Of a stretch of DNA of 28,232 nt, positions 1 to 7,192 are shown piece by piece. The notes under the pieces are model-generated. The model did no database searches. It worked only from the letters and a program-made list of their open reading frames with translations, and was not told the origin of the DNA. How positions within the stretch are numbered: the stretch's first letter is position 1; each line of letters begins with the position of its first letter. A program made the translations under genes and the position numbers. Source of the stretch: a virus; IMG/VR virus record IMGVR_UViG_3300027759_003990, positions 1-28,232 of that record. One strand, given 5' to 3'.

Positions 1-120
1 GAAATGGGTTCTGATACAAATATTTTTGTTATCTCCCATAAAGGTGACCAATTATTTGATAAGTTCCGGAGTGTTATCCGGTTTGAAAAGAAAAACAATT
101 TTAGTCAGGTGGCAAAATGA
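1..120 (+). CDS. 46: Recombination endonuclease subunit gp46, C-terminal end (partial)
   Basis: The first 39 codons are open to a TGA at 118-120 and read as the end of an SbcC/Rad50-like ATPase. The stretch NIFVISHKGDQLFDKF followed by RFEKKNNFS resembles the C-terminus of T4 gp46, where the conserved His of the ABC-ATPase H-loop sits in ISHK. In T4, gp46 works with gp47 to resect DNA ends for recombination-dependent replication. The gene is cut by the window edge, so its start and Walker A motif are not visible. Its stop overlaps the deformylase start (ATGA). The call rests on this short match plus synteny with 45, 44, 62 and regA downstream. Confidence 0.8.
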   Translation, partial: EMGSDTNIFVISHKGDQLFDKFRSVIRFEKKNNFSQVAK

Positions 121-689
121 GTGATGTCTTTACATATAATACAGAAGAAGTATTAAACCAAAAACCAATTCAAAAACCCAATGCGCAAATATTTCCTTTG
201 GTTGGTGAAGATAACCCAATATTAAAACAGGTTATACCAGAATTTAGTTTTGATAATCCGCCAGTCAATCCAAATTCACTTGCTTCTTCTTTGGTAGAAA
301 CTTGTAAGTATTATAAAGGTTATGGTTTATCTGCCAACCAATGTGGTCTTTCCTATCGTGTTTTTGTAATGGGTGCTAATGATGAATATGTGGCATTTTT
401 TAATCCAAAAATAATTTCAACTAGTGGTGAATGCCACATGGTAGAAGGATGTTTATCATTTCCACTTTTAGGATTAAGAATTACCAGGCCAGAAACTATT
501 GAAGTGGAATACCAAGACTTTAATGGAGTGATAAGAACGGCAAAATACAATGGCATATCTGCTCGTTGTTTTCAACATGAGCTTGACCACATGAATGGAA
601 TAGTGTATACTGAAAAAGTAAAACCAATGGCATTACAATCTGGCATGAATAAACGTAATAAAATTATAAAGAAATTGAGAATTCGTTAA
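117..689 (+). CDS. def: Peptide deformylase
   Basis: This is a 190-residue metalloenzyme that removes the formyl group from the N-terminal Met of new proteins. All three family motifs are present: GYGLSANQ (68-75, motif 1), EGCLS (110-114, with the metal-ligand Cys) and HELDH (154-158, with two His ligands and the catalytic Glu). The length is normal for the family, with a roughly 30-residue N-terminal lead. An AGGTGG sequence lies before the ATG, which overlaps the gene 46 stop. Phage deformylases are known from cyanophages, where they are thought to favour processing of host photosystem proteins. Here no photosynthesis gene is seen, but an initiator-like tRNA lies in the same window (11068). 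Confidence 0.95.
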   Translation: MSDVFTYNTEEVLNQKPIQKPNAQIFPLVGEDNPILKQVIPEFSFDNPPVNPNSLASSLVETCKYYKGYGLSANQCGLSYRVFVMGANDEYVAFFNPKIISTSGECHMVEGCLSFPLLGLRITRPETIEVEYQDFNGVIRTAKYNGISARCFQHELDHMNGIVYTEKVKPMALQSGMNKRNKIIKKLRIR

Positions 690-1954
690 TGGCAACACCA
701 ATTGAATATGTAGAAAAACAATGGAAAGAATGGTCTGAAAAAAATCCACCTTCCACATTCAAACACATAGATAAAGAACAACTGGTAAAAGTTCTTACAG
801 AAGATTTAAAATATGCTTCACAAATGGATGTTCGTGAATACACGTTATATCAAAAATGGTGTGAAGTAAAAGAAAGATATCCTGTTGAAGAAGTATCTAC
901 ACTATTTGGCCAAGAGTGTCAAATGGTAAATCCTGAACAAGAAAAATTAATTAAACAAGTTAAATCTAATTTTTGGATGCCGTCTGAACCAGACGATTAT
1001 GAAAAATTAAAACCTGTTATGAAATTGCATAATGGTGAATTGGCAGAAACATGGAATGCCATTCGTACTTTTTCTTCTACAATGAAAAACAATTCTAATA
1101 TTGGCCGTAATCTATTCTATACAATTGAAGATGAGATTACAGGTAAATATCTTGGTGTTATTTGCATCTCATCAGATTTTTTAGATTTGACTCCAAGAGA
1201 TAAATCTATTGGATGGGATAGAGATGTTAAAACATCACAAGGTATGATTAATCATACCGCAATTGGTTCTACAATTGTTCCATTACAACCACTCGGTTTC
1301 AATTACATGGGCGGTAAATTACTTGCTCTACTTTGTTTAGCTGATACAGTTCAAAAAGATTGGAAGGAAAGATATGGTGATATATTGGTGGGAGTTACTA
1401 CTACTTCTCTTTATGGCAATACTAAGTCTGGCGGTCTATCTCAATATGACGGACTAGAACATTGGAATAAAATGGGATTCTCCTCAGGTTCTGTGGCATT
1501 TGAACCTAGTAGAGCAACTAAGAAGATGATTTTTGATTGGTTAAGAGAAGAACACACAAGAAAATATTTTGAATGGTGGGAAGCCAAAAATACACAAGGA
1601 CTTCCACTTAAACGTGACCATAAAAATCGTTCATTACATTTTGCATATCCAAAACTTGGTATACCAAAAGAATTAACACGGACAGAACATCAACGTGGTA
1701 TCTATTTTAGTCCTCTGTATAATAATACCAATGAGTTTCTTTGTAAACAAATTACAGAAGATAAATTGGTAAAATCATTTGATACCAGCTTAGAAGCATT
1801 ATCCAATGTTTGGAAAACAAAGTATGCCAAAGGCCGTATTCGGCAACTACAAAAGAAAAACAATGTTTCATATGAAACACTTTTCTATGACGATTTGATT
1901 TATTTGTCATGGGAAGAAACCAAAGCAAAATATTTACCACAAGTTGGTCGATAA
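689..1954 (+). CDS. DUF4338 (DruA-like) protein, copy 1
   Basis: This 421-residue protein has a central block typical of the DUF4338/DruA family: a KSIGWD segment (172-177), then QPLGFNYMGGKLLALL (200-215), DWKERYG (224-230) and TTTSLYGN (237-244), with SQYDGL shortly after. DruA is a core component of Druantia anti-phage systems, and related DUF4338 proteins occur near mobile elements. The biochemical role is not known to me; the core looks GNAT-like, but that is only an impression. The N-terminal 140 residues and the Lys/Arg-rich C-terminus are unassigned. The start overlaps the deformylase stop (TAATG). A divergent paralogue follows helicase 41 at 23619. No other Druantia gene is visible. 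Confidence 0.75.
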   Translation: MATPIEYVEKQWKEWSEKNPPSTFKHIDKEQLVKVLTEDLKYASQMDVREYTLYQKWCEVKERYPVEEVSTLFGQECQMVNPEQEKLIKQVKSNFWMPSEPDDYEKLKPVMKLHNGELAETWNAIRTFSSTMKNNSNIGRNLFYTIEDEITGKYLGVICISSDFLDLTPRDKSIGWDRDVKTSQGMINHTAIGSTIVPLQPLGFNYMGGKLLALLCLADTVQKDWKERYGDILVGVTTTSLYGNTKSGGLSQYDGLEHWNKMGFSSGSVAFEPSRATKKMIFDWLREEHTRKYFEWWEAKNTQGLPLKRDHKNRSLHFAYPKLGIPKELTRTEHQRGIYFSPLYNNTNEFLCKQITEDKLVKSFDTSLEALSNVWKTKYAKGRIRQLQKKNNVSYETLFYDDLIYLSWEETKAKYLPQVGR

Positions 1955-1958
1955 ACGC

Positions 1959-1987
1959 TTGACAACACATCTATATAATGATATGAT
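1959..1987 (+). promoter_or_regulatory. Sigma70-type promoter upstream of the winged-helix gene
   Basis: TTGACA (1959-1964) is followed after exactly 17 bp by TATGAT (1982-1987). The spacer also contains CTATATAATG, shared at the same distance with the promoter at 9899. The predicted leader (about 1994-2042) contains a small CTTGC/GCAAG hairpin (1995-2009) ahead of a TGGAG Shine-Dalgarno. Confidence 0.85.
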
Positions 1988-2042
1988 GTGAGAACTTGCT
2001 TAAGGCAAGGATTTATTATTAACTTTACTATGGAGTATTACA

Positions 2043-2309
2043 ATGAGCAAATTATCTGCTAAAGAAAAGATGTTGAATGCTTTACAACAACCTTCTGGTT
2101 ACAACACTTTTACTGTCAAACAAGCACAACGCCGTTTTGGCATCACCAATGTTACCGCACGTATTGACGAACTGCGTCAAGAAGGTAACGTAATCTATAC
2201 GAATACCAAAGTTGTTGATGGAAAGAAAGTTTCTTTCTATCGTATGGGTAAACCAACAAAAGCTCTGGTTCGTGCCGCTTACAAAGGTGGTTTTAGTTTT
2301 ACTGCCTAA
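2043..2309 (+). CDS. Winged-helix DNA-binding protein
   Basis: This small 88-residue basic protein has a helix-turn-helix/winged-helix layout. An N-terminal helix (KEKMLNALQQ) leads to a helix-turn-helix around residues 25-48 (VKQAQRRFGITNVTARIDEL), then a two-strand wing (NVIYTNTKVV and KVSFYRMG) and a basic tail. Similar small proteins are common in T4-like phages. It is probably a DNA-binding regulator or nucleoid-type protein; its target is unknown. It stands alone between a consensus promoter (1959) and a strong terminator (2322), so it is expressed as its own short transcript, in contrast to the overlapping replication operon around it. Confidence 0.75.
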   Translation: MSKLSAKEKMLNALQQPSGYNTFTVKQAQRRFGITNVTARIDELRQEGNVIYTNTKVVDGKKVSFYRMGKPTKALVRAAYKGGFSFTA

Positions 2310-2321
2310 TTAAGGCTCAGT

Positions 2322-2353
2322 AGGGAGATCCTCAAAGAGGACTCCCTTTTTTT
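2322..2353 (+). terminator. Intrinsic terminator after the winged-helix gene
   Basis: AGGGAG-A-TCCTC (2322-2333) pairs with GAGGACTCCCT (2337-2347) with one bulged A and an AAA loop, followed directly by a run of Ts (2347-2353). It closes the monocistronic winged-helix unit. Confidence 0.9.
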
Positions 2354-2370
2354 ATATTATCGGAGCGCAC

Positions 2371-3189
2371 ATGGAAATATCAATTAAAAAAGAAGAATTA
2401 CAAAAGAAAAGTTTATTCGTTGCGACACCAATGTATGGTGGTATGAACCACGGATTATACATGAAAGCTTGCCTCGACCTACAAGGTCTTTGCATGCAGT
2501 ATGGTGTTAATGTTAAATTCTCATTTCTATTCAATGAGTCCCTAATTACACGAGCAAGAAATTATCTTGTCGATGAATATCTCCATCGTTCCGATTGCAC
2601 ACATATGTTGTTTATTGATTCAGATATTCATTTTAATCCACAAGATGTGATTGCACTCTTGGCTATGGATAAAGAAGTATCTGGTGGTCCCTATCCTAAG
2701 AAAGCAATTAAATGGAAATCAGTTAAAACAGCCGTAACAAAACATCCAGATATTGATCCTGGTATGCTTGAGAAAGTTACTGGTGATTATGTGTTTAATC
2801 CAGTTAAAGGCACAGCACAATTCTCGGTTACAGAGCCGTTAGAAGTTATGGAAATTGGTACTGGCTTCATGATGATTAAGCGTGAAGTATTTAAGAAAAT
2901 GGAAACAGCGTATCCAATGATTCGTTATAAGCCCGACCATGTAGGTCAAGCACACTTTGACGGTTCTCGTTACATTCATGCTTATTTTGATACAGTTATC
3001 GATACTGCAAATAGTATTACTGGTGGTGGTTCTGACCGTTATCTTTCAGAAGATTATATGTTCTGCCAAATGTGGCGTAAGATTGGTGGAAAAATTCACC
3101 TGTGTCCTTGGATGAAAACATCACACATTGGCACTTATCATTTCCAAGGAGATATGCCAGCTGTGGCTAATTTCGTAGGAGAGATGTAA
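2371..3189 (+). CDS. GT-A fold glycosyltransferase-like protein
   Basis: This 272-residue protein has the features of phage-type GT-A glycosyltransferases: an N-terminal nucleotide-sugar region (LFVATPMYGGM, 15-25), a DSD metal-binding DXD motif in FIDSDIHF (81-88), EIGTGFMMIKREVF (161-174) and SEDYMFCQMW (226-235) with a downstream conserved His (SHIG). It is likely to transfer a sugar to phage DNA, a virion protein or a host glycan; the acceptor cannot be read. A CGGAG site lies before the ATG. It is the first gene of the operon running into the clamp genes, and its stop overlaps the next start (TAATG). Confidence 0.75.
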   Translation: MEISIKKEELQKKSLFVATPMYGGMNHGLYMKACLDLQGLCMQYGVNVKFSFLFNESLITRARNYLVDEYLHRSDCTHMLFIDSDIHFNPQDVIALLAMDKEVSGGPYPKKAIKWKSVKTAVTKHPDIDPGMLEKVTGDYVFNPVKGTAQFSVTEPLEVMEIGTGFMMIKREVFKKMETAYPMIRYKPDHVGQAHFDGSRYIHAYFDTVIDTANSITGGGSDRYLSEDYMFCQMWRKIGGKIHLCPWMKTSHIGTYHFQGDMPAVANFVGEM

Positions 3190-3560
3190 TGAAAAGAAGT
3201 AATTTAACAAAAGACATTGTTAAAGCTTCACAAACGGCCACAACAGGTGGTCGTAAGTTTGATGGTGGTAAATTGCAGTATGGATTAATTCCACCTAATG
3301 CACTCAAGGCAACAGTAGAGATTCTTACCTTTGGTGCAGAGAAGTATGAACCAGATAATTGGAAATGGGTACCAGATTCAAAGCGTAGATATTTTGATGC
3401 TGCACAACGGCATCTTTGGGCTTGGAAATGTGGTGAACAAAATGACCAAGAAACTGGTAAAAATCACTTGGCACATGCGCTGTGCTGCTTGATGTTTTTG
3501 TATGAACATGATACAATAGATTTTTTAAATAATGGAGAAGTGAATGAAACTATCAAATGA
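3189..3560 (+). CDS. dATP/dGTP diphosphohydrolase-like protein (MazZ/DUF5664 type)
   Basis: This 123-residue protein carries the conserved blocks of the phage dATP/dGTP diphosphohydrolase N-terminal family: GRKFDGGKLQYGLIPP (21-36), FGAEKYEPDNW (48-58) and an all-alpha acidic segment, RHLWAW...GEQNDQETGKNHL (74-93). Characterised MazZ enzymes hydrolyse dGTP/dATP to the monophosphates. In Z-genome phages they feed 2-aminoadenine synthesis together with PurZ. No PurZ is in this window, so general dNTP-pool shaping is equally possible. Its last 17 bases overlap the start of the clamp gene, which suggests coupled translation. Confidence 0.7.
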   Translation: MKRSNLTKDIVKASQTATTGGRKFDGGKLQYGLIPPNALKATVEILTFGAEKYEPDNWKWVPDSKRRYFDAAQRHLWAWKCGEQNDQETGKNHLAHALCCLMFLYEHDTIDFLNNGEVNETIK

Positions 3561-4215
3561 AACCCTTACCGTATTGAAGAACTTTTCTTCTATCAATCAA
3601 GGTATTCAATTCAAAAAAGGCAACAAACTTACCACAGTATCTTCTGGTAAAACTGTTTTGGCACAAGCCAATCTTAAAGATGAATTTCCAAAAGAATTCT
3701 GTATCTATGATTTGAATGAATTCTTATCAATTCATAGCCTCTATAAAGATTCTGAAATCGATTTTACGGAATCTGATGTTATTTTTAAAGTAGGTAAACG
3801 CTCTGGCAACTACAGAATGACTGCCAAAGAAATGATTGTAACACCACCAGAAAAAGAAATTACTTTACCTTCTGTTGATTGTGAATTCACTTTGACTGCT
3901 GAAGATTTAGATTCTTTAATGAAGTCGGCTGCTGTTGTTGCTTCACCGAATATTGCTGTCAAATCTGACGGTGAAAAAATCAATGTGGTCACATTTGATG
4001 CAGGTAACAATGCCGCACACACAAACACAATTGAAGTTGGTATTGGCAATGGTTCGAAGTACAGCATCGTATTTAAAACAGAAAACATCAAACTAATTTC
4101 TGGCAGTTATGATGTAAAGATTTCATTCAAAGGAATTGGTCACTTTAAAAACACCAAAAATGACATTCAGTATTGGATTGCCTTTGAAGCAAAAGAAACT
4201 AAAATTGGAGAATAA
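3544..4215 (+). CDS. 45: Sliding clamp (T4 gp45-like)
   Basis: This 223-residue protein is close to the 228 of T4 gp45. The N-terminus MKLSNETLTVLKNF and the block IYDLNEFLSIHSL (54-66) match gp45 (MKLSKDTTALLKNF and IYDLNGFLGILSL). It forms the trimeric ring that tethers polymerase gp43 to DNA and, in T4, also activates late transcription through gp33/gp55. It starts inside the preceding diphosphohydrolase gene behind a GGAG site, and lies upstream of the loader genes 44 and 62 as in T4. In T4 this region is also a RegA translational target. Confidence 0.95.
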   Translation: MKLSNETLTVLKNFSSINQGIQFKKGNKLTTVSSGKTVLAQANLKDEFPKEFCIYDLNEFLSIHSLYKDSEIDFTESDVIFKVGKRSGNYRMTAKEMIVTPPEKEITLPSVDCEFTLTAEDLDSLMKSAAVVASPNIAVKSDGEKINVVTFDAGNNAAHTNTIEVGIGNGSKYSIVFKTENIKLISGSYDVKISFKGIGHFKNTKNDIQYWIAFEAKETKIGE

Positions 4216-4217
4216 TA

Positions 4218-4403
4218 ATGTTATACTTTACTGAATCAATTTCAAAATCAAGTATTGCAATTAATCCTAAACACATTGTGGCGGTCTTTACTGCCACAGA
4301 TGGTGAACAAAAAGGAAAAACAGTTATTAGTATTGTGAATGGTAATATTTCAGTAGATGAAGATTATCTTGAAACAGTAGGCCGTTTAAACGCTGCTGAG
4401 TAG
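4218..4403 (+). CDS. Small beta-rich protein (FlbD-like?), unknown function
   Basis: This 61-residue protein lies between the clamp and the clamp-loader ATPase, with GGAG two codons upstream of its ATG. It reads as short beta strands (IAINPKHIVAVFTA, KTVISIVNGNISV) followed by a short helix (DYLETVGRLNA). The pattern 'IxPxxIVxV...TxIxxxNGxxxVxEDYxxV' recalls FlbD-like small proteins found in phages and flagellar operons, but the match is only to a pattern I recognise, not an alignment. Its position argues for co-expression with the replisome. Confidence 0.6.
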   Translation: MLYFTESISKSSIAINPKHIVAVFTATDGEQKGKTVISIVNGNISVDEDYLETVGRLNAAE

Positions 4404-4435
4404 TATTGTTGTATATTATATTATGGGAGTTTTGA

Positions 4436-5368
4436 ATGGAACATTTATTATGGGTCGAGAAGTATCGGCCAAAAACAATTGAAGATTGTATTCTTCCCGA
4501 TGCGCTCAAAGAAACTTTTCAGGAGTTCGTTAAGAGAAAAGAAATACCAAATCTTCTTTTATCTGGTACGGCAGGTGTTGGAAAAACAACAGTTGCTAAA
4601 GCATTGTGTAATGAGGTTGGTTGCGATTATATTGTCATCAATGGCTCTGATGAGTCTGGCATTGATGTTCTCCGTAACAAAATTAAAAACTATGCTTCGT
4701 CAGTTTCTTTGGCTGGTGGCAGAAAAGTTGTCATCATTGATGAGGCTGATTATCTCAATCCTAATTCAACTCAACCTGCTTTACGGGGAGCCATTGAAGA
4801 ATTTGCATCAAACTGCTCATTCATCTTCACATGTAATTTCAAAAACCGTATCATCGATCCAATCCATTCTCGGTGTTCTGTCATCGATTTTAAAATCAAC
4901 GGTTCTAAACCAAAGCTGGCGTCACAGTTCTTTAAAAGAGTTGAAAGTATTCTTGAGCAAGAAGGTGTCAAATATTCAAAAGATGTCGTGGCGGCAGTTA
5001 TCACAAAACACTTCCCAGACCATCGTAGAATTCTTAACGAATTGCAACGATACTCGGTATCTGGCACCATTGATACTGGCATCCTTTCTAATATTAGTGA
5101 TATACAATTTGAGTCACTAATTTCATCTTTAAAAGATAAAGACTTTGCATCTACTCGTAAATGGGTTACTGCTAATCTGGATAATGATCCAACAAAAATT
5201 TATCGTAAGATATATGATTCACTATATGATGTTCTTACACCTAGTTCGGTTCCGCAACTAGTTCTCATACTGGCCAAATACCAGTATCAATCTGCCTTTG
5301 TGGCCGACCACGAAATCAATATGATTGCTTGTTTGACCGAAATTATGGTAGATTGTGAGTTCAAATGA
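4436..5368 (+). CDS. 44: Clamp loader large subunit (T4 gp44-like AAA+ ATPase)
   Basis: This 310-residue AAA+ ATPase loads the gp45 ring using ATP. Visible motifs are the family N-terminal signature WVEKYRPKTIEDCILP (6-21), Walker A GTAGVGKT (44-51), Walker B VVIIDEAD (98-105) and the SRC arginine-finger motif (145-147). The length matches T4 gp44 (319). In the loader, four gp44 subunits combine with one gp62. It starts after a TGGGAG site, and its stop overlaps the next start (ATGA). Unlike T4, gene 62 does not follow directly: two extra genes intervene. Confidence 0.96.
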   Translation: MEHLLWVEKYRPKTIEDCILPDALKETFQEFVKRKEIPNLLLSGTAGVGKTTVAKALCNEVGCDYIVINGSDESGIDVLRNKIKNYASSVSLAGGRKVVIIDEADYLNPNSTQPALRGAIEEFASNCSFIFTCNFKNRIIDPIHSRCSVIDFKINGSKPKLASQFFKRVESILEQEGVKYSKDVVAAVITKHFPDHRRILNELQRYSVSGTIDTGILSNISDIQFESLISSLKDKDFASTRKWVTANLDNDPTKIYRKIYDSLYDVLTPSSVPQLVLILAKYQYQSAFVADHEINMIACLTEIMVDCEFK

Positions 5369-5841
5369 AAATAGGATTTAATTGCTCTTGTTTTGATTTG
5401 TTTCATGCTGGCCATGTTACTATGTTAAAAATGGAAAAAGAGATGTGTGATTACTTAAAGGTTGCACTTCAAGTTGACCCCACCATTGACAGACCTGGCC
5501 TAAAAAATAAACCCGTACAATCAATCTATGAAAGATATGCTCAAGTTCAAGCTTGTAAGTATGTTGATGAGATCCTATTGTACGATACCGAATCTGAGTT
5601 ATTAAATTTAATTATGACACAGACTATGAACATTCGTTTTTTAAGTGAAGAATATTTAAATCGTGATTTTACAGGAAAACAATACTGTATGACAAATGGC
5701 ATTGAACTATTTTATCACAAACGCCAACATACATATAGCACTTCTGAATTAAGAAATCGTGTATATGAATTAGAATTGGCCAAACGCCAAGAAAAAGATG
5801 TAATAGATATTCCACAATATTCTACGGAGTTATTGAAATGA
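5365..5841 (+). CDS. Cytidylyltransferase-like nucleotidyltransferase
   Basis: This 158-residue protein is of the HIGH-motif nucleotidyltransferase superfamily, close to glycerol-3-phosphate cytidylyltransferases (TagD). It has GFNCSCFDLFHAGH with HAGH at 14-17, a central ERYAQVQACKYVDEILLYDT block (56-75) and a STSELR C-terminal signature (125-130) corresponding to the family's nucleotide-binding ISSTxLR. It probably makes a CDP- or other NDP-activated alcohol or sugar. The polar substrate is unknown. It overlaps both neighbours (ATGA at each end), so it is translated with the clamp loader even though its chemistry is unrelated. The glycosyltransferases in the window are possible downstream users. 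Confidence 0.75.
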   Translation: MKIGFNCSCFDLFHAGHVTMLKMEKEMCDYLKVALQVDPTIDRPGLKNKPVQSIYERYAQVQACKYVDEILLYDTESELLNLIMTQTMNIRFLSEEYLNRDFTGKQYCMTNGIELFYHKRQHTYSTSELRNRVYELELAKRQEKDVIDIPQYSTELLK

Positions 5842-6302
5842 ATACGACAAACATTTTAGAATTAGGTCGTGCAGGAGAACTTGTCGTGATTGACATGTTA
5901 AAATCTTTAGGTCTCGATTTACAAATCCGTGATATGTATTTGGAAAACAAATACGATTCTGAAAAAGATATTCTAGTTGATGGCAAATACAGAGTAGAAG
6001 TAAAAACTCAAGCACCTTTTGTTAAAATGAATGCGTTTACTTTTTTACCAAATCAAGTAAAGAAATGCACCTCTGCTCATGTCTTGTATTTTGTTTCTGT
6101 ACCACATACAACATGGCCACATTTTTCTGACGGATGGATTTACAGAGCTGTGCCAAGTGAAATGAATTATTATCCATGGAAAGACCGTTGGGGTAAAGAA
6201 AGAATCATTATTCCTATTAAACAAAGTGCTTTGGTGCCTGTGCATAAAATGCCTGATGAAAAATCAAAGGAATTACAGCAATTACTTTCGACAATGTATT
6301 GA
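5838..6302 (+). CDS. PD-(D/E)XK nuclease-like protein
   Basis: This 154-residue protein has an Archaeal-Holliday-junction-resolvase-like arrangement: an N-terminal helix with G-x-x-GE (10-14) and V-x-x-M-L-K-S-L-G, then D44 in EKDILVDG and E54-V55-K56 in YRVEVKTQ. That gives an E...D...ExK constellation typical of PD-(D/E)XK nucleases. The rest has aromatic beta segments (HVLYFVSV) as expected for the core sheet. A DNA nuclease or resolvase-type role in replication or recombination is plausible given its place between genes 44 and 62, but no specific family was recognised. The start overlaps the cytidylyltransferase stop. Confidence 0.55.
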   Translation: MNTTNILELGRAGELVVIDMLKSLGLDLQIRDMYLENKYDSEKDILVDGKYRVEVKTQAPFVKMNAFTFLPNQVKKCTSAHVLYFVSVPHTTWPHFSDGWIYRAVPSEMNYYPWKDRWGKERIIIPIKQSALVPVHKMPDEKSKELQQLLSTMY

Positions 6303-6303
6303 T

Positions 6304-6696
6304 ATGCCAGATTTATTTAAAGAGATATTACCATCAATTCTACAAACTAAAAAATCTGTATTCCGTGATGAGATAGATTTTAAAGAATACAAGCCATTTA
6401 TTATCAATCGTGCTTTGTCGTACCACATGGACTGTGTTCTATACATCAATGAGATGAACCTACATCCAAACATTGATGTGGACATGCAATATTCGTATCT
6501 TCTAAATACCATAAGACCAATGAAACGGAAATTCCAACCGTGGCAGAAATCAGAGGTCGATAAAGATATAGAATGTGTCAAACAGTATTTTGGATACTCT
6601 AATGAGAAAGCCAAAGAAGCCTTGCGTATTCTAAATGATGAACAAATCGCTGAAATAAAAGCTAAAACAAATAAAGGCGGAATGAACAAGTCATGA
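6304..6696 (+). CDS. 62: Clamp loader small subunit (T4 gp62-like)
   Basis: This 130-residue protein starts MPDLFKEILPSI, one base after the preceding stop (TGATATG). The frame is open upstream to 6226, but the translation there reads out of the neighbouring gene, so I take the ATG at 6304. It is shorter than T4 gp62 (187) but shares the all-helical plan and the segments FIINRALS, YINEMN, FSYLLN-like YSYLLN and RPMKRKFQPW (T4: VPRGKRYGKW). It completes the gp44/gp62 loader, where it bridges the ATPase ring to the clamp. It lies directly before regA, as in T4. Confidence 0.88.
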   Translation: MPDLFKEILPSILQTKKSVFRDEIDFKEYKPFIINRALSYHMDCVLYINEMNLHPNIDVDMQYSYLLNTIRPMKRKFQPWQKSEVDKDIECVKQYFGYSNEKAKEALRILNDEQIAEIKAKTNKGGMNKS

Positions 6697-7100
6697 TTTC
6701 AATTACAGATTTAGTTGAAGTTACACTCGGTGAAAAAGATGATTTTTTAAAAGTACGTGAAACTTTAACACGCATCGGTGTGGCTTCCAAAAAAGATAGA
6801 ATATTATACCAATCTTGCCATATTCTACACAAACAAGGCAAGTATTATATCGTTCACTTCAAAGAACTCTTTGCATTAGACGGCAAAACTACAGACCTAT
6901 CTGAGAATGATTTATCTCGTAGGAACGCCATAGCGCAACTCCTAGAAGATTGGGGTTTAGTAAAGATTGTGAATAGAAAGCAGGCAGAGAACCCTCCACC
7001 AATCTTCCTATCACAAATTAAGATACTTTCCCACAAAGAAAAAGACGATTGGGACTTGGTACCCAAGTATAATATTGGTAAGAAACCAGGGGCCTATTGA
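6693..7100 (+). CDS. regA: RegA translational repressor
   Basis: This 135-residue protein clearly matches T4 RegA (122): the segments FLKVRETLTRIGVASKKD, LYQSCHILHKQGKYYIVHFKEL, LLEDWGLVKIV and the C-terminal WDLVPKYNIG are almost colinear with T4. RegA binds ribosome-binding regions of many early phage mRNAs, including those for the clamp and loader, and blocks translation. About ten extra residues at the N-terminus (SITDLVEV region) and a short insertion before the C-terminal block distinguish it. The start overlaps the gene 62 stop (ATGA). Its stop codon lies in the loop of a terminator hairpin that also carries a promoter -35 box. Confidence 0.96.
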   Translation: MISITDLVEVTLGEKDDFLKVRETLTRIGVASKKDRILYQSCHILHKQGKYYIVHFKELFALDGKTTDLSENDLSRRNAIAQLLEDWGLVKIVNRKQAENPPPIFLSQIKILSHKEKDDWDLVPKYNIGKKPGAY

Positions 7101-7115
7101 CAAAATAGGCTTTTT
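7092..7115 (+). terminator. Intrinsic terminator at the end of regA
   Basis: GCCTATT (7092-7098) pairs with AATAGGC (7104-7110) around the loop GACAA, followed by TTTTT (7111-7115). The regA stop codon lies at the loop edge. The hairpin overlaps the promoter described next. Confidence 0.8.
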
Positions 7116-7127
7116 GTGTTATAAATA
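7097..7127 (+). promoter_or_regulatory. Overlapping sigma70 and T4 late-type promoter before hsp20
   Basis: TTGACA (7097-7102) and TATAAA (7120-7125) are 17 bp apart, forming a sigma70 promoter. The -10 extends to TATAAATA (7120-7127), the exact T4 late-promoter octamer, so the same site could serve early and late transcription of the chaperone gene. The -35 sits in the terminator hairpin above. Confidence 0.75.
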
Positions 7128-7192
7128 TGGATGTAGGTGCCTTTGGGGCCTATAATTTTGATTAACTCGCTTAAACTAAGGAGCATATAACC

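Noticed and set aside
1995-2019. TGCTTA followed by TATTAT, resembling a T4 MotA middle promoter
   Set aside because: Spacing is 11 bases rather than the usual 12-13, and no MotA gene is known here; the hairpin CTTGC/GCAAG explains the sequence as well.
3189-3560. Idea that the phage has a 2-aminoadenine (Z) genome
   Set aside because: A MazZ-like gene alone is not enough; no PurZ or HD-type DatZ is seen in this window.
4479-5120. 213-codon + strand open frame inside gene 44
   Set aside because: It lies in another frame of a clear AAA+ ATPase gene and its translation is a Leu/Ser-rich string without domain features.
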